A stretch of 64,000 bases of DNA from a bacterium (GTDB taxonomy: Bacteria > Zhuqueibacterota > Zhuqueibacteria > Residuimicrobiales > Krinioviventaceae), in assembly GCA_029561455.1 (NCBI GenBank), contig JAKQIY010000006.1, positions 1 to 64,000 on the forward strand, read 5' to 3'. Shown here piece by piece: positions 8,699 through 19,657 of the stretch. Under the pieces are notes generated by a model, which saw nothing but the letters and a program-made list of their open reading frames with translations, made no database searches and was not told the origin of the DNA. Every line of letters starts with the position of its first letter. Position 1 is the stretch's first letter. The translations under genes and the position numbers were made by a program.

Positions 8699-9370
8699 AT
8701 GATAAAAAAAGGCCTGATCACTCTATTGCTGTTAACGCCAATCCTGCTAGAGTGCGCAGCGCACACAAATTTACAGCCTGTGGGTAAAAACAGAATGACC
8801 GCTCATGGCAGCATTGGCGGCCCGATTGTAAAAGCATTTGGAACACGTCTTCCCGTCCCGTATGCTACAACCGGCTGTAATTACGGCATAACGGATAACC
8901 TTGATCTCAACGGTTCGCTGCATTTACTGCCCCTGGCCTACGGCTTGTTCGGCGGCGAGTACGGCGCCACCTGGTACCCCCTGTTAAATAGCGGGCTGGT
9001 TCCAACTGTCGGCATCCAGGGTCGGCTGCTTACACTGATTAGCCTCAAAAGCGGTATTGACGACCGTTTTCGAATCTATCCCGTTCTGACCGGTTCCGCA
9101 GCCTGGCAGTGCGGCGCCGGCCTGGCTTATACCGGCCTGGATACAACAATGCCTCTCACACGCGCCGACTATGATGCAGATGCGGAAAAGTTTATCTTTT
9201 CCCCTTTTATCGGTTATAAATGGAAACTGGGACGGCAAACCTGGTTATATACGGAACTGAAATGGAACGGCGCGAATATTCAAACCGAACAATTGGCGGT
9301 TGAGTATCTGCCGGTTTCCAAACACGGCGCTGTCACTACTTTGTTTTCCATCGAAAGGAGTTTCAAATGA
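8699..9370 (+). CDS. Uncharacterised exported protein, possible outer-membrane beta-barrel
   Basis: I do not recognise a named family. The 223-residue product starts with a hydrophobic signal (MIKKGLITLLLLTPILLEC). It continues as alternating beta-strand-like sequence with many Gly, Tyr and Trp (YATTGCNYGITDNLDLNGSL; FIGYKWKLGRQTWLYTELKW), typical of small outer-membrane barrels. The Cys near the signal end is preceded by Glu, which is a poor lipobox. The start has GAGGA upstream, and a longer frame to 8666 is not needed. It overlaps the following hydrolase gene by 4 bp (ATGA), so the pair is co-translated. Confidence 0.7.
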   Translation: MIKKGLITLLLLTPILLECAAHTNLQPVGKNRMTAHGSIGGPIVKAFGTRLPVPYATTGCNYGITDNLDLNGSLHLLPLAYGLFGGEYGATWYPLLNSGLVPTVGIQGRLLTLISLKSGIDDRFRIYPVLTGSAAWQCGAGLAYTGLDTTMPLTRADYDADAEKFIFSPFIGYKWKLGRQTWLYTELKWNGANIQTEQLAVEYLPVSKHGAVTTLFSIERSFK

Positions 9371-10197
9371 AAAAAATACTCCTCCCGGCGCTTCTTTTTG
9401 TACTTGCCATGCTTTCCGCCTGCAACGTGGACAGCTTTTTATTCAATGAGAAAAAGATCAGCAGCTATTCCCTGCCTGGCAACACCATCCCGGAGGAAAA
9501 CATTCGCCAGGTAACGTTCAACAGTGAAGGCAATAAATTGTATGGTTATTGGGTGTCTGCCGTGGACAGTTTGAGGGGCCTGACTATTCTCTACTGTCAC
9601 GGTAATAAACACAACATTGATAATTACTGGGACCGGGTGATGTTTTTGTATGATCTGGGCGTCAATATTTTTATTTTTGACTATCGCGGTTTTGGGCTCT
9701 CCGAAGGCGCCGCATCCGAACAGGGCCTCTATCGCGACGGCGACGCAGCGTTACATTATGTTCTGGAAGAGATGAAAGTACCTGCCGACTCCCTGTGCCT
9801 GTATGGCTATTCCTTGGGCAATGTCGTGTCGATTTACCTGGCGGCAACCCGGATCAATCCGCTGGCATTGATCGCCGAAGCACCATTTGCGTCCGCCAAC
9901 TCTCTCACCCAGTCCGGCGTGGGGCTCGATTTACCGGCCGGTTGGCTGACAAAAGGCGATTTTGATAATGCGGAAAAAATCCGTTATATTCATACCCCCC
10001 TGCTGTTGCTACACGGCGCGAATGATGACTTTGTCCGCTATCGTGATAATGGCCGGGTGGTCTATCAAAACGCCCCGCAGCCCAAAGCAATGTATTTGAT
10101 CGAAGGCGCCAACCACACTGATATTCCACAGATAATGGGACTTCTAAAATACCGGCAGGTTCTGCAGGAATGGATTGACAATTGTTTAAACAGGTAA
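9367..10197 (+). CDS. Lipoprotein alpha/beta-hydrolase
   Basis: This 276-residue serine hydrolase of the alpha/beta fold is anchored as a lipoprotein (signal ending LSAC). The probable triad is visible: Ser in GYSLG, Asp in the DDFVRY region, and His in GANHTD. The oxyanion segment is YCHGNKHN. The cap is minimal, as in the BEM46/ABHD13-like group of hydrolases with unknown substrates. It is translationally coupled to the upstream exported protein through an ATGA overlap, which suggests a shared envelope role. Confidence 0.88.
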   Translation: MKKILLPALLFVLAMLSACNVDSFLFNEKKISSYSLPGNTIPEENIRQVTFNSEGNKLYGYWVSAVDSLRGLTILYCHGNKHNIDNYWDRVMFLYDLGVNIFIFDYRGFGLSEGAASEQGLYRDGDAALHYVLEEMKVPADSLCLYGYSLGNVVSIYLAATRINPLALIAEAPFASANSLTQSGVGLDLPAGWLTKGDFDNAEKIRYIHTPLLLLHGANDDFVRYRDNGRVVYQNAPQPKAMYLIEGANHTDIPQIMGLLKYRQVLQEWIDNCLNR

Positions 10198-10284
10198 AAA
10201 AGCTGCTTGACAAAAGCATCGAAAACAGTTAATTTCAGGTTGAGCAAATTAGTCGGATTATTTAAATAAACAGGAGAAACCAGT

Positions 10285-11490
10285 ATGTTACGCTTTTCCG
10301 CAAGCGCCGCCTCGATGCGCTCGTCCGCAATTCGTGAATTAATGAGCCTGGCTACCCGGCCGGATATGATCTCTTTTGCCGGCGGTATGCCGGGAAACAA
10401 CCTCTTTCCGGTCGCCGAAATGGATGAGATATACAACAAGCTCTCTCTTGAAGTAAAACGTATTGGTTTTCAATATGGGCCAACGACCGGTTACCCACCG
10501 CTGCTGGAAGCGCTGCAGGACTATTTACGACAAAAAGGAATGCCGGTCGATTCCAATAATCTGATCATCACTACCGGGTCTCTGCAGGCGATAAATATCG
10601 TTGCCAAAGTTTTTATTGACCCGAATGATCGTGTGATCCTTGAAAATCCCGCTTTTATCGGCGCGATCTCGGCTTTTAAATCGTACCAGGCCGCGCTCGA
10701 TCCGATTCCTATCGATGATGACGGCATCATCCTTACCGAATTGCAAGCTGCATTGCAGAAAAAGAAACCCAAAGCCAAGTTATTATACATTACCCCCTAT
10801 TTCCATAACCCGGCAGGAATTTTATATAACGCGCAAAGAAAAACGGATTTACTGGAATTACTGAAAAAAGAAGACATTGTGTTGCTTGAAGACGATGCTT
10901 ATGGAGAACTCTATTTCAATGCCGCGGACAAAGAGCTGACCCGGCCAATGAAAACCATGAACAGCGGCGCTTTACCCATTTGTTACACATCCTCTTTCTC
11001 CAAGTATATCGGACCAGGACTGCGGTTAGGCTGGCTGCTGGCGCCCCCGGAAATAGCGGAAAAATGCGAACTGGCCAAACAATCTTTCGACGCCTGCTCC
11101 TCCACCTTTACCCAGGTGCTGGCGCACGAATTTCTGGTGCAAAACAAAATGCAGGCCTATCTCGAAAAAATGCGCGTTATATATGCCCGCCGCGCCCACA
11201 CCATGCTTAATGCCCTGCAAGAAAATATGCCTGAAGGCTTAACCTGGACCAAACCGCGCGGCGGTTTCTATATCTGGGTTAGTTTGCCCGATAAAATGGA
11301 TTCCACAGAAATTCTAAAAAAATCTATAGCCAACGGCGCTGTATTCGTTATCGGCAGCACCTTTGACCCGCTGGGCGTTAAAAACGATTGTCTGCGGCTG
11401 GCCTTTTCGCACACCCCGGAAGAGCAAATTGAAAAAGGGATCAAGATAATTGCCGAGGCGCTAAAACAGCAAATGGTAAAGAAAAAATAG
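10285..11490 (+). CDS. PLP-dependent class I/II aminotransferase (2-aminoadipate transaminase-like)
   Basis: This cytoplasmic fold-type I aminotransferase of 401 residues has the PLP-binding Lys at residue 240 in SFSKYIGPGLRLGW. Other landmarks are the N-terminal ISFAGGMPGNNLFP, YGPTTGYPPL, the LENPAFIGA region, and ITPYFHNPAG in the cofactor pocket. This pattern belongs to the LysN/ARO8/MocR-like subgroup, which acts on 2-aminoadipate, aromatic or branched-chain amino acids. Substrate cannot be settled from sequence. AGGAG lies upstream of the ATG. No amino-acid biosynthesis genes flank it. Confidence 0.9.
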   Translation: MLRFSASAASMRSSAIRELMSLATRPDMISFAGGMPGNNLFPVAEMDEIYNKLSLEVKRIGFQYGPTTGYPPLLEALQDYLRQKGMPVDSNNLIITTGSLQAINIVAKVFIDPNDRVILENPAFIGAISAFKSYQAALDPIPIDDDGIILTELQAALQKKKPKAKLLYITPYFHNPAGILYNAQRKTDLLELLKKEDIVLLEDDAYGELYFNAADKELTRPMKTMNSGALPICYTSSFSKYIGPGLRLGWLLAPPEIAEKCELAKQSFDACSSTFTQVLAHEFLVQNKMQAYLEKMRVIYARRAHTMLNALQENMPEGLTWTKPRGGFYIWVSLPDKMDSTEILKKSIANGAVFVIGSTFDPLGVKNDCLRLAFSHTPEEQIEKGIKIIAEALKQQMVKKK

Positions 11491-11793
11491 AATAACCTGG
11501 TAAAGGTACATACTATATACTTGTCATTTCGAGTGAAACGAGAAATCTTATTTTACAATATGTAAATATAGAGTCCTTGTCGCTTCGCTCCTCGGCATGA
11601 CAGACATGAGACTGTTGAAATAAATTAAAATAATTGTAAAACGAGTTTTCTCTGCATTCGCGGTATTCAGCTACTATTAACAAAGTGAAACCGTAGAGTT
11701 TGCAGAGAAGAAAAAAAAACGATAGTTATGAAATATTTAATATCTGTATTAAGCAGGTTAATATTGTTGTTTTAAAGGGGAAATTCTTAATCT
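11491..11793. repeat. Intergenic spacer with a dispersed GAAATGA-type repeat
   Basis: No gene is seen in these 303 bp. At 11523-11610 lies a repeat reading TCATTTCGAGTGAAACGAG and later CGCTTCGCTCCTCGGCATGA. Related copies occur near 863-890 (opposite orientation) and 54106-54150. The remainder is AT-rich and probably carries the rlmH promoter. Confidence 0.5.
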
Positions 11794-12261
11794 ATGAAAA
11801 TACGTATCATCACGGTGGGTAAACCGGAAAATAAAAATTACCAGGAGCTATGCGCCATGTATATGCAACGCCTGGCTCATTACAGTCCGGTTACGTTAGA
11901 GTATGTTAAAGCAGAAAAAATTGCCGGTCAGCCCGAAACGCTGATTATGCAAAACGAAGCGGAACGACTGCTAAAAAAAATAGCGCCACAAGATTTTATC
12001 ATTGCCCTGGATAAAAATGGCGACGGATATTCATCGGAAGAATTTGCCCGGTTCTTTGAACAAAAAATGCTGCACGGCATTAAAGCCATTACCTTTCTCA
12101 TCGGTGGCCCGCTAGGCCTGGCCCCTGAGGCGCTGAAAAAAGCTGATATGCAGCTCTCTCTTTCAGCAATGACTTTTGCCCACGAATTGGCGCTTACACT
12201 AGTGCTGGAACAGCTTTATCGCGCCTTGACAATAATCCGCGGGGAAAAATATCATAAATAA
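11794..12261 (+). CDS. rlmH: 23S rRNA (pseudouridine-1915-N3)-methyltransferase RlmH
   Basis: This 155-residue SPOUT-class methyltransferase modifies pseudouridine 1915 in helix 69 of 23S rRNA, using S-adenosylmethionine. The full family length is present, with its hallmark C-terminal knot motifs FLIGGPLGL and HELALTLVLEQLYRA ending in RGEKYHK. The N terminus MKIRIITVGKPENK is also typical. GGGG-rich sequence upstream supports the ATG. It is a single gene convergent with khpA. Confidence 0.97.
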   Translation: MKIRIITVGKPENKNYQELCAMYMQRLAHYSPVTLEYVKAEKIAGQPETLIMQNEAERLLKKIAPQDFIIALDKNGDGYSSEEFARFFEQKMLHGIKAITFLIGGPLGLAPEALKKADMQLSLSAMTFAHELALTLVLEQLYRALTIIRGEKYHK

Positions 12262-12265
12262 AAAA

Positions 12266-12294
12266 AACCATCATGCCAGCAGACTATGATGGTT
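12266..12294 (-). terminator. Terminator between rlmH and khpA
   Basis: A 9-bp perfect stem (12266-12274 with 12286-12294) and an 11-nt loop are followed on the minus strand by a run of T residues. It can end khpA transcription and may also act weakly for rlmH, which stops 4 bp before it. Confidence 0.7.
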
Positions 12295-12354
12295 AATAAT
12301 ATAAAATGATTTAAAATAGTTCTCTTGCAATTTCAAGAGGTTTATTTAAGAACG

Positions 12355-12585
12355 CTATTCCAAAATTTCCAGAGTTGCATGTTTTCCAGCTTTACGAGCA
12401 ACTGCGCTTAAAATGACGCGTATAGCATGGGCGGTGCGGCCGTTTTTGCCGATTACTTTACCCATATCCGGTTGATCAACTCGTAACTCATAAACAACAG
12501 TCGTTTCTCCAAACACTTCTGTTACTTTTACTTTGTCGGGATTGTCAACGAGATGTTTTACAATGTGTTCAACGAATTCCTTCAT
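12355..12585 (-). CDS. khpA: KH-domain RNA-binding protein KhpA
   Basis: This protein of about 76 residues is a single KH domain with the GxxG loop in [13 protein letters not shown], matching KhpA (formerly YlqC), a small RNA-binding partner of KhpB/EloR. The start is placed at the ATG at 12585, with AAGGGG upstream; the frame extends to 12618 without support. KhpA genes usually sit beside rpsP and rimM; here the gene stands alone between rlmH and the groESL control region. Confidence 0.9.
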   Translation of the reverse strand: MKEFVEHIVKHLVDNPDKVKVTEVFGETTVVYELRVDQPDMGKVIGKNGRTAHAIRVILSAVARKAGKHATLEILE

Positions 12586-12891
12586 AACCAAAAGCCCCTT
12601 CTGGTTGATAAAAATCATTACCGTTCTAGTTTATTAGCTGTCCTTTAGTTATTGCGCAAACAAGCCCTGTTTCAATACTGCCGGTAACCTCCTTCTGGTA
12701 AATGATGAAAATCGCGTATCTTTCTTATCTACTATACTTTATGAATATATTTATAACCATCTTAAATGTCAAGTAAAAAGTGAATGGATTTCATTTTTTT
12801 ATTATACTTGCGCAAAAAAAATATTGAAAATTCAAATATATCTTTTTAACAATGTATTTATAAAAAAAATTCAATCCGTAGAAATTTTTTC

Positions 12892-12919
12892 TTGCTTTTT
12901 ACTGTTAATTTGTTAAATT
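12892..12919 (+). promoter_or_regulatory. Possible groESL promoter
   Basis: TTGCTT at 12892-12897 and TAAATT at 12914-12919 are separated by 16 bp, just ahead of the CIRCE element. The -10 match is weak, so this is tentative. The rest of the 12619-12891 spacer is AT-rich and shows no gene. Confidence 0.4.
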
Positions 12920-12925
12920 GTATTA

Positions 12926-12952
12926 TTAGCACTCACTGTAAGAGAGTGCTAA
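12926..12952 (+). promoter_or_regulatory. CIRCE operator (HrcA binding site)
   Basis: A perfect TTAGCACTC - 9 nt - GAGTGCTAA inverted repeat lies 37 bp before groES. This is the established heat-shock operator bound by the repressor HrcA, so groESL is predicted to be released from repression when HrcA loses GroEL-assisted folding. hrcA itself is not in the window. Confidence 0.97.
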
Positions 12953-12989
12953 TAATCAAGAATAAATAATCAAGTAAGGAGGAACATCT

Positions 12990-13274
12990 ATGAATATTAA
13001 ACCATTGGCAGACAGAGTTGTTGTCAAACCGGTTGAAGAAAAAGAAGTAAAACAGGGAAGCATTATCATTCCCGATACGGCAAAAGAAAAACCGCAACAG
13101 GGCACTATTATCGCAATCGGCGCCGGTAAAATTGCTGAAAACGGCTCCAAAATCGCTATGGAAGTGAAAGTTGGCGATAAGATTTTATATGGCAAATACT
13201 CCGGCACTGAAGTGACTGTTGATGGTGAAGAGTATTTAATTATGCGCGAAAGCGACATATTTGCAGTGATCTAA
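12990..13274 (+). CDS. groES: Co-chaperonin GroES
   Basis: This 94-residue ring-forming lid of the GroEL folding chamber shows the family start ([14 protein letters not shown]), the mobile loop ([20 protein letters not shown]) and the end ([13 protein letters not shown]). A strong Shine-Dalgarno (AAGGAGG) precedes the ATG. It is the first gene of the CIRCE-controlled groES-groEL operon and is cytoplasmic. Confidence 0.98.
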   Translation: MNIKPLADRVVVKPVEEKEVKQGSIIIPDTAKEKPQQGTIIAIGAGKIAENGSKIAMEVKVGDKILYGKYSGTEVTVDGEEYLIMRESDIFAVI

Positions 13275-13315
13275 TATTGTACTAATTTTATCAAGACTTG
13301 AATGGAGGATATTGA

Positions 13316-14947
<1,632 letters not shown>

Positions 14948-14966
14948 TAGATACCTTTTATATAAC

Positions 14967-14997
14967 AAAAAAGCCTGTGTCATGCACAGGCTTTTTT
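14967..14997. terminator. Bidirectional terminator between groEL and the M6 protease gene
   Basis: A perfect 13-bp stem (14967-14979 with 14985-14997) with a 5-nt loop is flanked by A and T runs on both sides. It can therefore end transcription from groEL on the plus strand and from the convergent metalloprotease gene on the minus strand. Confidence 0.93.
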
Positions 14998-15051
14998 GTT
15001 TTCAAGTTATCTTAATTGTTAAAAATGGGGATTATTATATTCTGCAAACAT

Positions 15052-17796
15052 TTATCTTATCAGCATCATCTTTTTGAGTGCCGTTTCTCTGTTGGCTTCT
15101 ATTTTATAGAAATAGATTCCAGAAGCTACATTTCGACCCTGAGTATCGGTTCCGTCCCAAACCACGGTGTGTTCTCCGGCAGCTTGTTTGCCCTGGAAAG
15201 GTTGCGCGATCTTTTCACCGAGCATATTATACACTGTAATTGTAACCTGCATTTCTTTGCCCAGGGTGAACGGAATGGTCGTGACCGGGTTAAACGGATT
15301 GGGATAATTCTGTCCGCAAATGAACTTTGCGGGAGTCTTGACATCGCCACCCGGTTTGTGATCAACCGGGGTTGGTTCCGAAGGCACTTCGATCAGGGCA
15401 GTCATATTTTCACCTGATGCGGAAATTGCCAAAACTCCAAAACCGCTAGGCGAGCCGTCCGCCCATTGTAATTGGGCATGGGCAGGATTGGCGTCGCTGG
15501 AAACCAGGTTGTAACCGGTTACCGGATCGGCGCCGTCCCACAAGGCCTGATAATCGTTAAACGGCGGGCCGTATACCGGGCGGATCATGCGAATAGCACG
15601 TCGTCCCCAGTCCGCCGGATTAATTGATGCCCAATTAGCGGCATCGACGCCAGCCGGGGCCGGCAGATTTCCATAAACCGCGGGATCTTCCATAATATGC
15701 CACACCGCCAGGCCGCTATCGCGAATCTGGCTGTCATAACCACCGACGCCACTCGGCTGCCGGTTTTCAATAATATAATATTCGCTGTTGCCATGCGCCG
15801 GGTCATGCAGAATATAGGCAACATGTGAATTTTCAACAGCATTAATCGGTATATAACCGCTATGCAGTACATTGGCCGGTTGTATCCAGCCAAGACGGAT
15901 TTTGTTAAAGGGATCTATATGGTTATCGGCATATCCCTGATCCATCATAGAATATCCCCCTGCCGCGTATGGCTGAAAGAAAGTAAAGTACATATCCGGT
16001 AAATTCAGTAATAAATGGCTTAATTCATGGACGCACACACCCAGGTTAAGCGGCGAACCAATATAAGCTTCGGCTATCCAGGTTATTGTTACATTATCCA
16101 CAACCAACGGCTGCTCGGTGGGATATTGCCTGCCAACTGCAATACGATTGGTGCCGAATGGCGAATTCTGAGGAATGACAATAAGAATTCCCAGTTCCTG
16201 GGGAGAAAGATTACCATCGCCATCAGTATCATAATCGGCAAAATGAAAATCGGGATTGGCTTTGCGAATAGCTTCAGCCCACTTTTCAACATGCCCGGAA
16301 ATCCAGCCGTCGCCATTAGCATCAGTCGGATCTTCAGCGGCCCAGTAATGATCCGGCGGTTTATCGGCATCGTACCATCCTTTAATGCCGACATCTTTGA
16401 TGAAAAACCGGTTATTGGAATTGACCAAAAAATAATCACGCACACTTGGATAATTGCCGAAAATTAGATTTTGCACATCATTAATAGCCGGAGCAAGGTG
16501 ATCGGGCCGGTGTGGATCCCAACAGATCACCAGCAGGGGTATTTCTCCGCTCACCGGTTTCACATCATGGAACGCATCAGTCATATCCGGACAGGGAGGC
16601 TGAATTATAGCTACGGTCATAGTACGGTCGCCCATAGAAGCGGTGCCGCCGCCGTCAACATCCCACTGTATTTCTATGTTATGCGCACCGGCAGAAACAT
16701 TCTTTTGCACGAACTGAAATCCCAGTGTGCCAATAAAACCGGTATTGGTAAATACAACATCAGATGGCAGTGCTTTTACTCCGTCAATTGCGGCATTTAA
16801 AAACATGCGATAACCGGGATCTGTATAAGCTTCGCCGGTAAAACCGATAGCCAGTGTAGCATTGGCAGGAACGGGAATGGAAACGCTCATATTGGGAATG
16901 GTAGTGGTAAAGGAAGAGGTCGTCGTTACCTGCGGACCGCTGGGAGCATTTAAAGCATAAAACCCACCCATACCATCGCCTATGGTCATGGGATCGGAAT
17001 AGGCAACTGTTACAGTACGGTCGCCCATATAAGCTGTACCGCCGCTATCCACCATCCATTGGGTTTGCATGGTGTGGGCGCCGGCGCTTAAATTTTTTGC
17101 CAGGAATGAAAAAGAGTATACACCGGTAAATGGACCGACCGCAAAAACCACGTTGGATGGATTGGATACAACACCATCCACCAGAACTTGAATAAACATA
17201 CGTTTATAATCACTGGTTTCCGCCTCGCCGCATACTGTAATAACCACATCGCCATCCGCGGGCAAGTTTAAACCGGGACACAAATTATCTATATCCGTAT
17301 AAGAGGAACTGGAAGTCGAAATATCCGGGCCGCTGGGGGCAGCAACGGTATTTACCAGGGTCGGCGCGGTGGTTACCGTTAAGGTACGGTCGCCGATATT
17401 GGCTTCCCCCCCGCTATCAACTAGAAATTGAACTTTAACCTGGTGTAAACCTCCATCAGCATTTGCTTTAAAGGTAAAGCTCCGACTTGTCATCGCATAT
17501 TTGGTATTAAAAACAACATTGCCCGGGCTTGCCGGTTCTCCATCTACTAAAATCTGGATGAACATGCGTTTATCATTGGTAACATAACTTTCCAACGATA
17601 CGGTGATACTGATGTGTGATGGAAAATATTGAAAAAAATACAATGATAAATCCTGGACATCAGTCCAGTTACTGCTGGTAGTAGTAACCCAGGGTCCACT
17701 AGGGGCAGCTTTGACATAAATATACCCTTCACCCCGGGCCGGGGCGACCAGGGAAAATATCATAACTGCAAATAATAGTACTAAAAGTTTGTTCAT
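15052..17796 (-). CDS. Secreted M6-family metalloprotease with triple N-terminal repeat and sorting domain
   Basis: This 914-residue exported protease has a signal peptide (residues 1-22) and then three tandem beta-rich repeats of about 115 residues (roughly 28-140, 145-268, 278-395). Each opens with APSGP and closes with GDRT. A zinc-protease domain of the M6/immune-inhibitor-A type follows, with HELSH at residues 590-594 and NLPD after it, where the family usually has GLPD. An EF-hand-like DTDGDGNLSPQE lies before the active site. The last 85 residues are a type IX-like sorting domain with QNYPNPFNPVTTI and ASGIYFYK. GGAG is upstream of the ATG. It is convergent with groEL. Predicted role: extracellular protein degradation. 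Confidence 0.88.
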   Translation of the reverse strand: MNKLLVLLFAVMIFSLVAPARGEGYIYVKAAPSGPWVTTTSSNWTDVQDLSLYFFQYFPSHISITVSLESYVTNDKRMFIQILVDGEPASPGNVVFNTKYAMTSRSFTFKANADGGLHQVKVQFLVDSGGEANIGDRTLTVTTAPTLVNTVAAPSGPDISTSSSSYTDIDNLCPGLNLPADGDVVITVCGEAETSDYKRMFIQVLVDGVVSNPSNVVFAVGPFTGVYSFSFLAKNLSAGAHTMQTQWMVDSGGTAYMGDRTVTVAYSDPMTIGDGMGGFYALNAPSGPQVTTTSSFTTTIPNMSVSIPVPANATLAIGFTGEAYTDPGYRMFLNAAIDGVKALPSDVVFTNTGFIGTLGFQFVQKNVSAGAHNIEIQWDVDGGGTASMGDRTMTVAIIQPPCPDMTDAFHDVKPVSGEIPLLVICWDPHRPDHLAPAINDVQNLIFGNYPSVRDYFLVNSNNRFFIKDVGIKGWYDADKPPDHYWAAEDPTDANGDGWISGHVEKWAEAIRKANPDFHFADYDTDGDGNLSPQELGILIVIPQNSPFGTNRIAVGRQYPTEQPLVVDNVTITWIAEAYIGSPLNLGVCVHELSHLLLNLPDMYFTFFQPYAAGGYSMMDQGYADNHIDPFNKIRLGWIQPANVLHSGYIPINAVENSHVAYILHDPAHGNSEYYIIENRQPSGVGGYDSQIRDSGLAVWHIMEDPAVYGNLPAPAGVDAANWASINPADWGRRAIRMIRPVYGPPFNDYQALWDGADPVTGYNLVSSDANPAHAQLQWADGSPSGFGVLAISASGENMTALIEVPSEPTPVDHKPGGDVKTPAKFICGQNYPNPFNPVTTIPFTLGKEMQVTITVYNMLGEKIAQPFQGKQAAGEHTVVWDGTDTQGRNVASGIYFYKIEANRETALKKMMLIR

Positions 17797-18339
17797 GATT
17801 TTCTCCTTTCACTTGAATTATAATTCTGAACGTAACTTGATAAACAAAAGAATAAAAAAGCTGTTAAAGAATCATAACAAATATATCCGTTGCTGTGACT
17901 TGATAAATCAAATCACAATATTTTTTTTGTTACCGGGAATTTTAGATACGAAAGGAAACTAGAGAGGTTGAAGAATAATGAAACTGTCGTAAGAATGAGT
18001 TAGTGTTAGAGTATGATAATTCGTATCAGTGATTAGATTCAAAAAATCAAACTGCTGCCAATATAAAGAGAACAATAACATGGAAATTCTTTAGTAAAAG
18101 GAATAACTATAAAACAAAAGAAATAATAATCCAATTCCATCTGAAATAAAAAATACTTTGGTAATTCAATACAGGAAGGAACTAGCTGAAAGTGGAGATG
18201 ACCGGTGGGATCATTCCGGTTAGCATTGACTATTCATAAATCAGAATAGCTTTTTGCATTACTTGGAATTATTGTATGGCGGACTCTGACTTGAGCTAAT
18301 TTGGAAAATGCTTTCTATACCCCCTTTAGAAATTCTTAG
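17797..18339. other. AT-rich spacer, no gene seen
   Basis: The 543 bp between the protease and lactonase-like genes are AT-rich, with no ribosome binding site or recognisable reading frame and no clear terminator. The minus-strand promoter of the protease gene should lie in its left part. Confidence 0.5.
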
Positions 18340-19551
18340 CTAACGGAGTAACAGCATTTTAAGCGTTCGGTTACCGTTCGTGCTCGTTAACAGGCAATAA
18401 TACACACCGCTGGCGACAGGAACGCCATTGACATCACGGGCGTTCCAAACCAGGCTGTGAGCGCCCTGAGCAAAGTTCTTGCTGTCCCAGGAGCGCACAA
18501 CTTTACCCTGGATATTGACGATTTGTACGCCAATCTGTTCCGGCTTGTTCAGGGTAAAAGTAATAGTAGTAACCGGATTAAAAGGATTAGGGAAATTGCC
18601 AAACAGTTCCAGCGCATCCGGCAATTCGGTTTTTGTAGGTTTGTTAATGCCGGTTTGCACGCCGGTGGCGTTTAATGTTATGCTGTATACGCTGGTCCCG
18701 GAAGTAATATATAGTGTATTCCTGGCCGAATCGCCCCAGGCAACGTTGGTGGTTTGTTCCGGCACGGCTATTTTATCAAGTAAAACGCCGTCCGGTTGAT
18801 AGATCCATACCCCGCCGGGGCCGGTCGAGTATAAATTGCCGTTGCTGTCCATTTCCATACCATCCGCCGAGCCGCCGCCGGTCATTGTGGCGAACAACTT
18901 TTTATTGGCCAGGGTAAAATCCGGTTGAATATCCCAAACATAAATTTTCCGCGCCTGGGAATCATTAACATACAGTTTGGTTTCATCCGGGGAAAAGGCA
19001 ATGCCGTTAGGCCGGGACAAGCTGTTATCCAACAGGATCAATTCGCCATCAGGCGTCAGGCGGAAAATTCCATAGAAACCCAATTCCTCCTGACTGCTGT
19101 TGATGCCATAAGGTGGGTCGGTGAACCAGATCGAGCCATCCGATTTTACCGTTAAATCATTTGGGCTATTCAGTCGTTTGGAATCGTAATGCGTTGCCAA
19201 AGGGGTCTCTGTGCCGTCATCCTCAAGCCGGGCTATTTGTCGCTTGCCATGTTGAGCCATCAGTACCCGGCCCTGCAGATCGGCTGCAAGTCCATTAGAG
19301 TTGCCCGAGGGTGTATAAAAAATCCCCTTACCATCGACCGGCGACCATTTATAAATTGTATTGCCGTTTATGTCACTAAATATAAGATAGCCGGGTTCCC
19401 GCCATAAAGGCCCTTCCACAAACTGGTAGCCGCCGGCAATTTTGTCTACTTCCGCGCCATCCGGCACCGGGGACTGCGCCGGCGCAGTTGACAATATACC
19501 AAAACACAAAATAAAAGCAATAGCACAGATCAAAAACAGACACTTGTTCAT
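18340..19551 (-). CDS. Secreted SMP-30/gluconolactonase-like protein with sorting domain
   Basis: This exported six-bladed beta-propeller of the SMP-30/gluconolactonase/LRE group is 403 residues long. The likely metal ligands are recognisable: Glu in FVEGPLW, Asn in LNSPNDL, and Asp in LYVNDS. Such enzymes open sugar lactones; substrate is not determinable here. A signal peptide precedes the propeller. The C terminus is a type IX-like sorting domain (LFGNFPNPFNPVTTI, ending in KMLLLR), so the protein is probably moved to the cell surface or medium. GGAG lies before the ATG. It is followed by a DUF362 gene on the same strand, upstream in the transcription sense. Confidence 0.87.
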   Translation of the reverse strand: MNKCLFLICAIAFILCFGILSTAPAQSPVPDGAEVDKIAGGYQFVEGPLWREPGYLIFSDINGNTIYKWSPVDGKGIFYTPSGNSNGLAADLQGRVLMAQHGKRQIARLEDDGTETPLATHYDSKRLNSPNDLTVKSDGSIWFTDPPYGINSSQEELGFYGIFRLTPDGELILLDNSLSRPNGIAFSPDETKLYVNDSQARKIYVWDIQPDFTLANKKLFATMTGGGSADGMEMDSNGNLYSTGPGGVWIYQPDGVLLDKIAVPEQTTNVAWGDSARNTLYITSGTSVYSITLNATGVQTGINKPTKTELPDALELFGNFPNPFNPVTTITFTLNKPEQIGVQIVNIQGKVVRSWDSKNFAQGAHSLVWNARDVNGVPVASGVYYCLLTSTNGNRTLKMLLLR

Positions 19552-19657
19552 TTCATCTCCAATAAAAAATCAGGTAAACATAGCCAACACCCGGTTTATG
19601 CCTAGTAACAACCGGATAAAAAAGTAAAACAGTGTATTGCTACGATTGCGGTGTATA

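Noticed and set aside
8479-8766. Minus-strand frame of 95 codons upstream of the ABC permease
   Set aside because: It is antisense to the start of the exported-protein gene at 8699, has no ribosome binding site, and shows no protein-like features beyond random hydrophobicity.
12652-12696. Strong Shine-Dalgarno-like AGAAGGAGGT (minus strand, 12687-12696) with a tiny TTG frame of 8 codons
   Set aside because: Spacing to the TTG is 11 nt and the frame is too short to judge; recorded only as an oddity in the khpA leader.
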